Shown: piece by piece, positions 17,901 through 25,889 of the stretch
Position numbering within the stretch: position 1 is the first letter of the stretch
Layout: every line of letters starts with the position of its first letter
Assembly (NCBI GenBank): GCA_016285885.1
Contig: JAEERP010000003.1
Coordinates: forward strand, 62,001-126,000
Direction: 5' to 3'
Length of the DNA stretch: 64,000 bases
Source of the DNA: Paludibacteraceae bacterium
GTDB taxonomy: Bacteria; Bacteroidota; Bacteroidia; Bacteroidales; Paludibacteraceae
Program-made: the position numbers and the translations under genes
The notes under the pieces: model-generated
What the model was told of the DNA's origin: nothing
The model's input: only the letters and a program-made list of their open reading frames with translations
Database searches by the model: none

Positions 17901-18318
17901 GACTCCTTCATTGGAACCGCTCGACAACCATCATGAACTGGTCGATAAGGCACTCGATGCAGTAAGCAATATGAACTTCAAGACAAGTGGTGTCTTGGGT
18001 AGTCGGTTCAGCACGAAGTATAGAATCGTGACAATGATGGAGGACTATATGATTCAGAACCCACTTTTCGCCACAAATGAATTGAAAGAGGCCATCGACC
18101 AAATCTACAACTACCCGATGCGTGAGCAATCAAAGTTCACCTTGGGGCAAATGCTGAAACGTGGCGATATGATTTATGACTTTGCAGATTACCTAGTGGA
18201 GATGTACAAAGCGGACCAACTCTGCATCGTAGCCGAAGAAATAGAGAGCAAAGAGGCGCGCGTCATCTGCTCCATGGGATTGAAGAACCCAAACAATACC
18301 CCCAACGCTAATAATTGA
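14920..18318 (+). CDS. PLD-SNF2 helicase fusion (DISARM DrmD-like) of a defence cassette
   Basis: A 1132-residue protein. An N-terminal phospholipase D-like domain (residues ~1-215; LHAKLYLA with H149/K151, then GSSNLTYSGL) is fused to a superfamily 2 SNF2-type helicase: Walker A GDVVGLGKT (K299), DESH at 364, LLTATPYN, and a C-terminal lobe with VLVFTQYSDTAKYI, VLIATDVLSEGQNLQ and RLIQRAGRVDRIGQ. Such helicases translocate on DNA and partner with methyltransferases in DISARM and related restriction systems. The methyltransferase gene follows within six bases. Only one HKD-like motif is visible, so nuclease activity is uncertain. Motif evidence is strong; the assignment to a named system is not. 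Confidence 0.8.
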   Translation: MSKIYDNIGDGKKFREILETVVTEPGIQRMDFCVGYFNLRGWDFIADYINELDGEYIYEDDERVHRTARLLIGMQRAPEELVRLRYSKEKFLPDADYVQKCKRKVAEEFRKQLLIGSATTQDEITLRTLCAQLEDKKVCVKLFLRNPLHAKLYLAYNPKSNLRKVYAFMGSSNLTYSGLTGQGELNAEMDDTGNAEFLAQWFNDRWEDKFSIDISEELVEVIKNSWASENDISPYHIYLKTAYLLSQDARTGITEYTLPPMFKKDLFEFQETAVKIAAKHLNNDKRGGAMIGDVVGLGKTITACAIAKVFEQQYYASTLIICPANLQEMWEKYIKTYDLKADVTSMQKKLDIENMRYYKLVIVDESHNLRNSEGSRYHNIKDLIQRMDCKVLLLTATPYNKDFSDLSSQLKLFLDPDMDLGIRPEHYINALGGERQFLMKHNEVFIRSIRAFEQSELVEDWRDLMKLFLVRRTRTFIKENYAATDPSNGRKYLQFNDGHRSYFPDRKPKALKMPASEQYSRLYSEDMVDTMRELKLPRYGLSKYIDEKKIENANANDKQYLNNLSRAGARMMGFCMSTFFKRIDSCGYAFLLTLYRHILRNMIFIYAIENKLKLPIGDENALPDDFVEDEDQNQLFEEEREESILSEKDGFITVSTDRNLYMKLAEKHYKFIITKGGSSVKMLDSSYFKRSLKQQLNADCEILFKMIEMCGAWKITEDEKLNELEKLLEKKHKKEKVLVFTQYSDTAKYIYRQLEQRGVKNIGCVTGNTPNPTELVDSFSPNSNKANLGGAAELRVLIATDVLSEGQNLQDAHIIVNYDMPWAIIRLIQRAGRVDRIGQEAESILCYSFFPADGVENVIRLRQRLNDRINENANVVGSDEIFFEGNAQNLQDLFNEKAGALDDEDDGDVDMASYAYQIWKNATDANPELKKIIPAIPEKAYTTKQNTGRTIDEGVVTYAKTSNDSDILTWIDNKGRIVTQSQLTILKAMACDSRTPSLEPLDNHHELVDKALDAVSNMNFKTSGVLGSRFSTKYRIVTMMEDYMIQNPLFATNELKEAIDQIYNYPMREQSKFTLGQMLKRGDMIYDFADYLVEMYKADQLCIVAEEIESKEARVICSMGLKNPNNTPNANN

Positions 18319-18323
18319 CCAGC

Positions 18324-21300
18324 ATGAAACGTAAGGACTTTGACCAACTGATTGATAGGGGCGCATTCAGAGACCTCTTCGTCACCGAGATGGGATGGAA
18401 CAATCCCGACAACAGTCAATCGATTCTCATCACCATCGACGAGCAAGACTTCGAATTCGTGCCCGTGGCCGACAAACAAGGGTTTCACGTCTATACTTGC
18501 GAAACGGATGAGTTGCCCGCCACCACCGATTGTAAGAAGTTGGACAACAAACTCCGTAGTTATGGTTATGACTATATATGCATCTTTGTCCAGCGGGGCA
18601 CGTCGCACCACCTTTGGCTTACTCCTGTGAAGACCAACGAGAAACGTGAACTTGTGAAGACCGAGTACATCGGTGGGGCTAAGGCTGATCTTCTTTTCTC
18701 TAAAGTGGATGATCTAACCTTTGAACTGACAGAACAGGTGCTTATCACCGACGTGAAGCAACGTGTGCAGGGTTCCTTCCACCTGAACAGCGAGAAGGTG
18801 ACAAAAGACTTCTACACGCAGTTCCGCAAAGAGCATAAAGCCTTCGCTACACATATCGTAGGTTTCAACAGTGACAAGGACCGAGACTGGTACACTTCTG
18901 TCATGCTCAACCGACTCATGTTCTGCTACTTCATCCAGAAGAAGGGATTCCTAGACATGAAGGTCAACTACCTGCAAGATAAACTCAAATGGGTTAAGGA
19001 ACGGCAAGGAGAAGACCAGTTCTTCGGCACATTCTACAAAGGTTTTCTTTGTTCGTTGTTCCATGATGGATTGAACTCTCCCCGCCATGACTCTGAAGCT
19101 TTTTTGGCGAAGTATGGACGAATACCGTACCTCAATGGAGGTATGTTCGACGATCATCAGTTGGAACGTGAGAATCAGGGGATTGACATCGCCGACGTGG
19201 CTTTCGAGAACCTCTTCAATTTCTTCGACAAGTGGAACTGGCATCTCGACACCCGCCTCACCGCTTCAGGCAAGGACATCAACCCTGATGTCTTGGGCTA
19301 CATCTTCGAGCAATACATCAACGACCGTGCCGCCATGGGCGCATACTATACCAAGGAGGATATCACCGAATATATCGGCAAGAACTGTATCATTCCTTTC
19401 CTCATGGACAAGACCGAGGAAAAATCGAAAGATGAATTTAAGACCAACGGAGCTATCTGGGAACTATTACGACAGAGCGGTGACACGTATGTGTACGATG
19501 CGGTGAAAAAAGGCTATTCCTCCGATTGGCAAGACCGAATCCCTGATTTCATCAGCAGAGGGATCGAGCTCCACCCCGAGCAACACGATTTGCTGGAGCG
19601 CAGAAGCCGATGGAATGAGAAAACGTATGACGAGTTCGCCCTCCCTACGGAGATTTGGCGTGAAACCATCGAACGGCTACAACGGTGCGACTCTCTGCTC
19701 GCCAAGATTGCCAATGGAGAAATCCATCATATCAATGACTTCATCACCTACAACTTAGACATCCGAAGATTTGCGGAGGATGTTATACGTACCACCAACA
19801 ACCATTTATTGGTAGCTCACTTCTATCAGGCGTTGCAGGGTGTCACCATCCTCGACCCGACCTGTGGTTCAGGCGCTTTCCTCTTTGCAGCCTTGAACAT
19901 TTTGGAACCATTGTACGAAGCATGCTTAGACCGTATGGAAGAGTTCCACACGGTGAATGGCAAACTCTTCAAGAACGAGTTGGAAGAGATCAATGCGAAG
20001 TACAGCAGTAACCGCCAATATTTCATCTACAAAAGCATCATACTGCGCAACCTCTATGGTGTGGACATTATGGTGGAGGCAACTGAGATAGCTAAACTAC
20101 GTCTATTCCTGAAGATGGTAGCTGTGGTAGAGGTGGACAAGCGCAAAGATAACTTAGGGCTTGACCCGTTGCCAGACATTGATTTCAATATAAAATGCGG
20201 CAATACGCTAGTTGGTTATGCAACAGAAGAAGAACTAAATAGTGCTCTAACTTATGGAGATATATATGCAAATAAGGAATTTAAGAATGACATTGATACA
20301 AAAATGGTTGTTGTGGCAAAAGCCTATGACCTTTTCCGTTCTGAGCAACTCAAAACATACGATGATAATGCAAGTATAAAAGTCACAAAGGAACAATTAA
20401 AAGCGAGACTTACGGAATTAAATGATTTGTTGAATCATTATATGCACAAAATAATAACTGGTGGCAATAATTATCCAGATTGGCTGAAGTCGCATCAGCC
20501 TTTCCATTGGTTGGCTGAGTTCTATCAGATCATTCATGGGAACGGAGGCTTTGATGTAATTGTTGGGAATCCACCGTATGTGGTATATAATGAAAAAAAC
20601 TATAGGTACAAGATTACGGATTATAAAACAAAAGACTGTGCAAATCTCTATGCATATTGCGTTGAAAGAAGCCAACAAATACTTCATATGACAGGGAAAT
20701 TTGGTATGATTGTACCAAATAGTAGCATATCGGCCAATAAAATGCTCCCGTTACAAAAAATTATCACCTATAATAGTACAACCTGGATTAGCAACTATTC
20801 ATGGAGGCCATCAAAACTTTTTGAAGGTGCAGATATGTTACTAGCAATTATAATACGTTCTTTATCAAATAAGCCTATCGTACTTACAACCATATATCAC
20901 AAATGGTATAATGAGTACAGAGAATGTTTGTTTAAGTGTATCAATTATACCGAAGCTACAAATAACATAATTGATGGTTCCATACCAAAACTTCCATCAA
21001 ATTTTGTAGTGTCTATTCTAAATGACATGAAACAAAGGGCGGGGACACACCTACTGCCAGAAATGTTTCGTGAGACATCTTCTTATACTCTATATTATTT
21101 TAGGGCAGTCCAATACTGGTTCAAAACATTGGACCGAGAACCTGTTTTTGAGGAAAATGGAGTACACATGGTCACAGGTGAAATGAAACCACTAAAATTT
21201 GAATCTCTTTCTCAAAGGGATGCCGCAATTTCCATATTGTCCTCAAATCTATTCTTTCTTAACTATATTATATGGTCAAGCTGTCAAGTCGTTAATAGTC

Positions 21301-21611
21301 GTGATTTTAACATTCCAATAAATACGGAAGACTTGTCGAAAGAAGAAATGGAAGGGCTTTCCAACTTGGGGAAATCCCTACAAGATGATTACCAACGTCA
21401 TAGTCATATCAAAGAAAGGAATTATTCTAAGAAAGGTAGAGTGTTTACTATGCAAAAACAACATTTTTTCATTAAATACTCCAAACCCATCATCGACGAA
21501 ATAGACAAAGTCCTTGCCCAGCATTACGGCTTTACAGAGGAGGAGCTTGATTTCATCATCAATTATGACATCAAGTACCGCATGGGAGATGAATTAAGTA
21601 CGGAGGAGTGA
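18324..21611 (+). CDS. Eco57I-type N6-adenine DNA methyltransferase of a defence cassette
   Basis: A large (about 1095-residue) gamma-class N6-adenine methyltransferase. Motif I is DPTCGSGAFLF (D511), and the catalytic NPPY (N749) is in FDVIVGNPPYVVY. The ~300 residues after NPPY would form the target-recognition domain, as in Eco57I, type ISP and DISARM DrmMI enzymes. The N-terminal ~330 residues are unassigned; a nuclease motif is not obvious. ATG at 18324 is preferred; a TTG at 18315 would overlap the helicase stop. Base composition changes inside the gene: about 20190-21480, covering the recognition region, is much more AT-rich than either side. Its stop overlaps the next start (TGATG). 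Confidence 0.85.
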   Translation: MKRKDFDQLIDRGAFRDLFVTEMGWNNPDNSQSILITIDEQDFEFVPVADKQGFHVYTCETDELPATTDCKKLDNKLRSYGYDYICIFVQRGTSHHLWLTPVKTNEKRELVKTEYIGGAKADLLFSKVDDLTFELTEQVLITDVKQRVQGSFHLNSEKVTKDFYTQFRKEHKAFATHIVGFNSDKDRDWYTSVMLNRLMFCYFIQKKGFLDMKVNYLQDKLKWVKERQGEDQFFGTFYKGFLCSLFHDGLNSPRHDSEAFLAKYGRIPYLNGGMFDDHQLERENQGIDIADVAFENLFNFFDKWNWHLDTRLTASGKDINPDVLGYIFEQYINDRAAMGAYYTKEDITEYIGKNCIIPFLMDKTEEKSKDEFKTNGAIWELLRQSGDTYVYDAVKKGYSSDWQDRIPDFISRGIELHPEQHDLLERRSRWNEKTYDEFALPTEIWRETIERLQRCDSLLAKIANGEIHHINDFITYNLDIRRFAEDVIRTTNNHLLVAHFYQALQGVTILDPTCGSGAFLFAALNILEPLYEACLDRMEEFHTVNGKLFKNELEEINAKYSSNRQYFIYKSIILRNLYGVDIMVEATEIAKLRLFLKMVAVVEVDKRKDNLGLDPLPDIDFNIKCGNTLVGYATEEELNSALTYGDIYANKEFKNDIDTKMVVVAKAYDLFRSEQLKTYDDNASIKVTKEQLKARLTELNDLLNHYMHKIITGGNNYPDWLKSHQPFHWLAEFYQIIHGNGGFDVIVGNPPYVVYNEKNYRYKITDYKTKDCANLYAYCVERSQQILHMTGKFGMIVPNSSISANKMLPLQKIITYNSTTWISNYSWRPSKLFEGADMLLAIIIRSLSNKPIVLTTIYHKWYNEYRECLFKCINYTEATNNIIDGSIPKLPSNFVVSILNDMKQRAGTHLLPEMFRETSSYTLYYFRAVQYWFKTLDREPVFEENGVHMVTGEMKPLKFESLSQRDAAISILSSNLFFLNYIIWSSCQVVNSRDFNIPINTEDLSKEEMEGLSNLGKSLQDDYQRHSHIKERNYSKKGRVFTMQKQHFFIKYSKPIIDEIDKVLAQHYGFTEEELDFIINYDIKYRMGDELSTEE

Positions 21612-22072
21612 TGGAGTATCTTGGCAACAAAACGTTACTTGACCTTTCGAAGCAAGGTTTTCTATGTTCCCGATGCACACGGAGCAGTGTGATTCTGCCA
21701 TGTCTCGACTGGGCAGTGGAGCAGAGCCATGGGACGACCCCTATCATGAGCACGTTTCACAGCGAGATGGAAGCGGCTGTGCTCGATATTCTGCTGAAAG
21801 GCACATGTCCGCTGATTCTCGTCTTGGGAAGAAGCCTGTATAAGACACTTCCAGAGAAGCTACGTGAGCCCTTGACAAACGGTCGTCTGCTCATCATATC
21901 ACTCTCCAACCAACCCCGCATAGACCAAAAATCATCACTGCTCTGTAACCAATACATCTGTCACAACGCCTCCTCCCTGGCCTTCGGGTACCTTTCGGAG
22001 ACAAGTTCTCTCTATCCGTTGTATGAGGAGGCGAGGAAAAATGCAGGTATGGTTGAGGTGATCGAACGATAG
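21611..22072 (+). CDS. DprA/SLOG-like Rossmann-fold protein of the defence cassette
   Basis: A 153-residue protein resembling the central part of DNA-processing protein DprA/Smf: FLCSR near the start, PIMSTFHSEMEAAVLDILL, PLILVLGRSL, and GRLLIISL. Full-length DprA binds ssDNA and loads RecA in transformation; this short form lacks both the SAM and winged-helix domains. It starts one base before the methyltransferase stop (TGATG), so it belongs to the same operon. Stand-alone SLOG/DprA domains occur in defence loci as nucleotide or DNA sensors; that role is inference. Confidence 0.65.
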   Translation: MEYLGNKTLLDLSKQGFLCSRCTRSSVILPCLDWAVEQSHGTTPIMSTFHSEMEAAVLDILLKGTCPLILVLGRSLYKTLPEKLREPLTNGRLLIISLSNQPRIDQKSSLLCNQYICHNASSLAFGYLSETSSLYPLYEEARKNAGMVEVIER

Positions 22073-22139
22073 GGCGAAGAATCTATCATCCAGTGTCCCC
22101 CCCCCCCTCGGGGTTCCTCGTCCGTACACCCGTTCCATA

Positions 22140-22180
22140 CAGGGGTTGACACCCCTGCCTGTGATGTGGCATCCCTACGG
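22140..22180. repeat. Dispersed REP-like repeat (aggggttRacacccct type)
   Basis: The first 23 bases match 60080-60102 in the serpin region at all but one position, and both are followed by a CCCTAyGGG palindrome. A poly-C run lies just upstream (22098-22107). Confidence 0.65.
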
Positions 22181-22189
22181 GATTGAACA

Positions 22190-22318
22190 TCACCTACGTA
22201 AAAAACGTTTCCCCTCTTCCGTCAGGAAAGGTTCTACTTCGTCGAGCGGGATGGCTGCTTCTGGACAGCGATCGTCTGTAATCTCATAGCGCTTAAAAAC
22301 ACTTAAAGAGCCATGATT
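22190..22318 (-). pseudogene. Remnant C-terminal coding fragment of unknown protein
   Basis: On the minus strand an open stretch of about 40 codons reads SVFKRYEITDDRCPEA, then IPLDEVEPFLTEEGKRFL, ending at TGA. It has a protein-like pattern and no start codon, so it looks like the tail of a lost gene. Family not recognised. It sits among repeats between the DprA-like gene and the ATPase. Confidence 0.3.
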
Positions 22319-22322
22319 TAGA

Positions 22323-22335
22323 GTCCCGAAGGGAC
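22323..22335. repeat. Short palindrome GTCCCGAAGGGAC
   Basis: Perfect five-base arms around a three-base centre, close to the other REP-like sequence at 22140. Too short to classify alone. Confidence 0.35.
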
Positions 22336-22434
22336 GACACGATTATCTGTTGACCAGGGAATCAGTTCAAAAGCCAGTTATTCAAGGTGCTAATCAAGGT
22401 GTTACAAAAGAGACTAATCTTGATGGAAAAATTA

Positions 22435-22493
22435 ATTTTGTCTTGCACACAAAACAAAATATACATAATTTTGTCTTGCACACAAAACAAAAT
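22435..22493 (+). repeat. Two identical 26-bp repeats, 33-bp period, upstream of the DUF4143 ATPase
   Basis: Units 22435-22460 and 22468-22493 are identical, separated by seven bases. Each starts ATTTTGT and ends ACAAAAT, so it is palindromic at its ends. The array stops six bases before the ATPase ATG at 22500. Period 33 equals 11 codons (NFVLHTKQN repeated) and about three helical turns, so it could be an operator. Confidence 0.8.
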
Positions 22494-22499
22494 AGAGAA

Positions 22500-23789
22500 A
22501 TGTTAGATGTAAATCATATTAAAACAATCCTTCGATCCAATCAAGTCATGGTGGAGAATGTGAAGGTCGTACATCGAGATTTTGATTTCTACGATGGGGC
22601 TAATTTTGTGCTTGTAGGTGTACGACGCGCAGGCAAGTCTTTCCTTTTGTTCCAGCAGATGCAACACCTATTACGCATCGGGAAGACTTGGAGGGATATG
22701 CTTTACATCAATTTTGAAGATGATCGGCTTTTAGGATTTGAGACATCTGATTTCGAGCGACTGTTAGAGGCTCATAACTCTATGAGCGGTAGCGACGAAC
22801 ATCCAATATTGTTCCTAGATGAGATTCAAAACATTGATGGATGGCATAAGTTCGCAAGACGGCTAGCAGACCACAAATATCAGGTCTATATCACTGGTTC
22901 AAACGCAAAGATGTTAGGTTCTGACGTGCCGACAACCTTGGGCGGACGCTATGTGGTGAAAACAATTTTCCCTTATAGTTATCACGAATTCCTGAATGCC
23001 AATGGCGTTAATTTGTCTGACAACCAGATACGCCTGACAACTGAGAAAGCAAAACTGAATTGGTGCCTTGAAGAATATATGTGCTATGGGGGGTTCCCCG
23101 AATGTGCGACGTATCCTGCTAAAACAGAATACCTAATGTCTGTGTATCAAAAAATATATTTAGGTGATATCGCATCTCGTCACAAGATAGAGAACACGTT
23201 CGCTTTGCGCCTGATGTTCAAGAAATTGGCGGAAAGCATAAAACAACCCATCTCATTTTCTCGCCTCACATCCTTGATTTCTTCAACAGGAACAAAATTC
23301 TCAAAAAGTACGGCCATAAACTATATGGAATATTCCAAAGATTCATTCTTGGTCATGCCAATACAGAATATGGCCGACAATTTTACGGAGAGGGAAACTA
23401 ACATGAAGTATTATTTTGTCGACAACGGCATCATCTCTCTTTTAACACTGGATAATCGAACCTCATTGCTTGAAAACATGGTTGCAACAGCATTATGGAG
23501 GAAATATGAGGCTTTCGAAAATACGGTTTTTTTCTATAACCATAATATAGAAGTTGATTTTGTCGTACCCGAACACGGACTTGCCATACAAGTTTGTTAT
23601 GATTTAGGTGAAGAAGGGTCCGAAACTTATATCCGCGAGACACAGGCTTTGCTGAAAATCAGCAAAAAATTCAGTGCCTACGAAAGACTTATTATCCTGA
23701 CCTATTCCGGCAAGGAGTATAAAATAAAAACGGACGACAAAACGATTGATGTGGTGAATGTAGGGAATTGGTTGTTGAGCAATGATTAA
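22500..23789 (+). CDS. AAA ATPase with DUF4143 (AAA_14 family)
   Basis: About 429 residues from ATG at 22500. The P-loop is VGVRRAGKSFLL, Walker B ILFLDEIQNI, and sensor YITGSNAKML, all typical of AAA_14. The C-terminal DUF4143 domain ends in a PDDEXK-like region (FYNHNIEVDFVVPEHGLAIQVCY). The family is common and unusually mobile in Bacteroidales; its function is unknown. A longer start at 22350 would translate the upstream repeats and is thought artefactual. The gene has different 33-bp-period repeat arrays just before it and just after it. Upstream neighbours are a defence cassette; downstream is the core gldE operon. Confidence 0.82.
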   Translation: MLDVNHIKTILRSNQVMVENVKVVHRDFDFYDGANFVLVGVRRAGKSFLLFQQMQHLLRIGKTWRDMLYINFEDDRLLGFETSDFERLLEAHNSMSGSDEHPILFLDEIQNIDGWHKFARRLADHKYQVYITGSNAKMLGSDVPTTLGGRYVVKTIFPYSYHEFLNANGVNLSDNQIRLTTEKAKLNWCLEEYMCYGGFPECATYPAKTEYLMSVYQKIYLGDIASRHKIENTFALRLMFKKLAESIKQPISFSRLTSLISSTGTKFSKSTAINYMEYSKDSFLVMPIQNMADNFTERETNMKYYFVDNGIISLLTLDNRTSLLENMVATALWRKYEAFENTVFFYNHNIEVDFVVPEHGLAIQVCYDLGEEGSETYIRETQALLKISKKFSAYERLIILTYSGKEYKIKTDDKTIDVVNVGNWLLSND

Positions 23790-23793
23790 TCAC

Positions 23794-23880
23794 ATTTTTT
23801 AGTCGCACTTTCTGTACCATCATTACACCTTTTAGTCGGACTTTTTGTCTGTTCGATACACTTTTTAGTCGGAGTTTTGA
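23794..23880. repeat. Three imperfect repeats, 33-bp period, downstream of the DUF4143 ATPase
   Basis: TTTTTAGTCG cores with AGTCG at 23801, 23834 and 23867 are spaced exactly 33 bases apart. The consensus is about TTTTTAGTCGGACTTTTTGT. The opposite strand would encode the 11-residue repeat QKVRLKxV. The sequence differs from the upstream array but the period is the same. Confidence 0.75.
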
Positions 23881-23935
23881 CAAACCGAGCCACATCAAAC
23901 ATGCGCATATATTTCCTCAAATGAAGGGAAAATTA

Positions 23936-23943
23936 TATATTTG
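23936..23943 (+). promoter_or_regulatory. Bacteroidota -7 box TATATTTG for the gldE operon
   Basis: Matches TAnnTTTG, about 75 bases before the gldE ATG and facing it. Confidence 0.55.
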
Positions 23944-24016
23944 CACTATCGGAAAAATTCCGATGTATTATGTTTAACGAAATTTTCAGTAATTGGATAT
24001 ACCACTTTTATCTTTT

Positions 24017-25327
24017 ATGGAATGGGCCGGCACACCGGATGCTTGGTGGACGGCCACTCTTACGGCGGCGGTCATTGTCGCGATTATCTCTTTTGTGTTG
24101 CTAGCCTTCGTTTCATTCTTCGAATCGGAGTTCTTCTCCTTGAACAGCAATGAAATAGCTGAAATCAAGATTTCCAACGACAAGAAGTTCGAACGGCTGA
24201 AGAACCTCTCCGAAGACCCGCTCAGAACCTTAGGCGGCGTGATCTCAACCCGCTACATCTTCATCGTGACGGGCATATCCACCACCACCCTATTGCTATG
24301 GCATCTCCTCTCGGGCACCTGCGTGGCGCTATGGGGGAAATGGCTCATCGTCATCGCCACAATAGGCATCCTACTGACCATCTTCGCGGAATATATCCCG
24401 AAGAAAATGGCCAACAAACAAAGCCAGAAACACCTGTGCCGGAGCGCTAACATCGTCAGCCTGTTCGGCCTGCTATTCTCCCCGTTCACCAAACTGCTGA
24501 TGCTCAAAACGGGTGTCGTGGAGCGCAGGCTGGAGTCGCGCACCCAACATAGCGCGGCCATAGAGGACATCTCAGACTCGCTGAACCTCTCCGACGCGGA
24601 GACGGCCGACGAGAAAGAGATCCTGCGGGGCGTGATGAACTTCGGCAAAATCAGCGTCGACGAGATCATGCAACCGCGCGTGGACATCGTGGACGTGGAC
24701 TTCAACAGCGATTTCGACACCGTGCTCGAGATCATACGCGAGTCGGAATACTCCCGCCTCCCCGTCTACGAGGACTCCATCGACTATGTGAAGGGTATCC
24801 TCTACATCAAGGACTTCCTGCAATACACCGACCAGAAGAAAGACTTCAAGTGGCAGAACCATATCCGTGAGGCCTACTTCGTGCCGGAGAACAAGAAGAT
24901 TGACGACCTCCTGAAGGAGTTCCAACAGAAGCATATCCACATGGCGGTCGTGGTGGACGAGTTCGGCGGAACATCGGGCATCGTCACCATGGAGGACATC
25001 ATCGAGGTCATCGTGGGCGACATCTGCGACGAGCACGACGAGGAGGAGAAACAGATCATCCCGATCGACGCCAACACCTTTATCCTCGACGGAAAGCTCC
25101 TACTCTCGGACTTCTACCACATCAACGGTGTGAACAAGGAGGACTTCGGCGAGACGGAGGGCGACGCGGACACGCTGGCGGGTCTCATCCTCGAAATGAA
25201 GGGCTACATCCCTACCCCAGGCGAGACGATCGAGCTGGGCAGCAGATACCGCTTCGAGATCAAATCGGCGGATAAACGCAGAATCAAGGAAATAAAGTTC
25301 ATCATCAATGAAGAAAAGAATGAATAA
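24017..25327 (+). CDS. gldE: Gliding-motility/T9SS-associated CNNM-CBS protein GldE
   Basis: About 437 residues: a CNNM/DUF21-type N-terminal membrane domain with several hydrophobic segments (residues ~10-160), then a CBS pair (VDEIMQPRVDIVDVDF; RLPVYEDSIDYVKGILYIKD; MAVVVDEFGGTSGIVTMEDIIEVIVGDI) and a CorC_HlyC C-terminal domain (DADTLAGLILEMKGYIPTPGE). The HlyC/CorC architecture is generic, but the overlap with gldD identifies it as GldE, needed for gliding or T9SS function in Bacteroidota. ATG at 24017 is chosen; TTG at 23993 is possible. Its 3' end overlaps gldD by 20 bases. Confidence 0.85.
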   Translation: MEWAGTPDAWWTATLTAAVIVAIISFVLLAFVSFFESEFFSLNSNEIAEIKISNDKKFERLKNLSEDPLRTLGGVISTRYIFIVTGISTTTLLLWHLLSGTCVALWGKWLIVIATIGILLTIFAEYIPKKMANKQSQKHLCRSANIVSLFGLLFSPFTKLLMLKTGVVERRLESRTQHSAAIEDISDSLNLSDAETADEKEILRGVMNFGKISVDEIMQPRVDIVDVDFNSDFDTVLEIIRESEYSRLPVYEDSIDYVKGILYIKDFLQYTDQKKDFKWQNHIREAYFVPENKKIDDLLKEFQQKHIHMAVVVDEFGGTSGIVTMEDIIEVIVGDICDEHDEEEKQIIPIDANTFILDGKLLLSDFYHINGVNKEDFGETEGDADTLAGLILEMKGYIPTPGETIELGSRYRFEIKSADKRRIKEIKFIINEEKNE

Positions 25328-25889
25328 AGGCATATTGTTCCTCTTCGCCATGGTGCTGCTGAGCGCCTGCACGGAGTACATGCCTAAGCCACGTGGATAC
25401 TTCCGCATAGACCTGCAAGAGAAGTCTTACAAGAGATTCCATACGGAGGGTTTCCCCTGCTCCTTCGAATACGCCGACAACGTCTCCGTCGTCAAGACAA
25501 GCGGTGTCGAGGCGGACTCGGTGTGGGTGGACATCATATACCCGCAATACAACGCGCGCATCTACGGCACCTACCGCAAGGTGGACGGCAACTTCGCCCA
25601 ACTCTCGGAGGAGGCCTACAAACTGGTGTACCAGCCCCACGTCTCCAAAGCAGAGGGCATCAACACCTCCTTCTTCTCCAGCGACGAGCACAAGGTCTAC
25701 GGCATGCTCTATGAGCTGAAGGGCAACACCGCGTCGAACATCCAGTTCGCCATGTCGGACAGCACCCGCCACTTCCTGCGCGGGGCGCTCTACTTCAACG
25801 CCAGCCCGAACAAAGACTCCATCGCCCCTGTGGTGGACTACATCAAGGAGGATATCATCAACCTAATCAACACGTTAGAATGGAAATGA
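25308..25889 (+). CDS. gldD: Gliding motility lipoprotein GldD
   Basis: A 193-residue lipoprotein. The signal peptide ends in lipobox LLSAC, followed by the GldD hallmark PKPRGYFRIDL. The family is required for gliding and T9SS-dependent export in Flavobacterium and is held in non-gliding Bacteroidales as well. It overlaps gldE by 20 bases and is overlapped by gldG, so the three are translationally coupled. A second ATG is four codons in (25320). Confidence 0.9.
   Translation: MKKRMNKGILFLFAMVLLSACTEYMPKPRGYFRIDLQEKSYKRFHTEGFPCSFEYADNVSVVKTSGVEADSVWVDIIYPQYNARIYGTYRKVDGNFAQLSEEAYKLVYQPHVSKAEGINTSFFSSDEHKVYGMLYELKGNTASNIQFAMSDSTRHFLRGALYFNASPNKDSIAPVVDYIKEDIINLINTLEWK

Noticed and set aside
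14920-22072. Full DISARM system
   Set aside because: Only DrmD-like and DrmMI-like genes are seen; drmA, drmB and drmC are absent in the window.
22350-22499. Longer start for the DUF4143 ATPase
   Set aside because: It would translate the 33-bp repeats as NFVLHTKQN repeats; the conserved protein begins at 22500.
22435-23880. CRISPR array
   Set aside because: Repeats are 26 bp with only 7-bp identical or near-identical gaps, two to three copies, and no cas genes.
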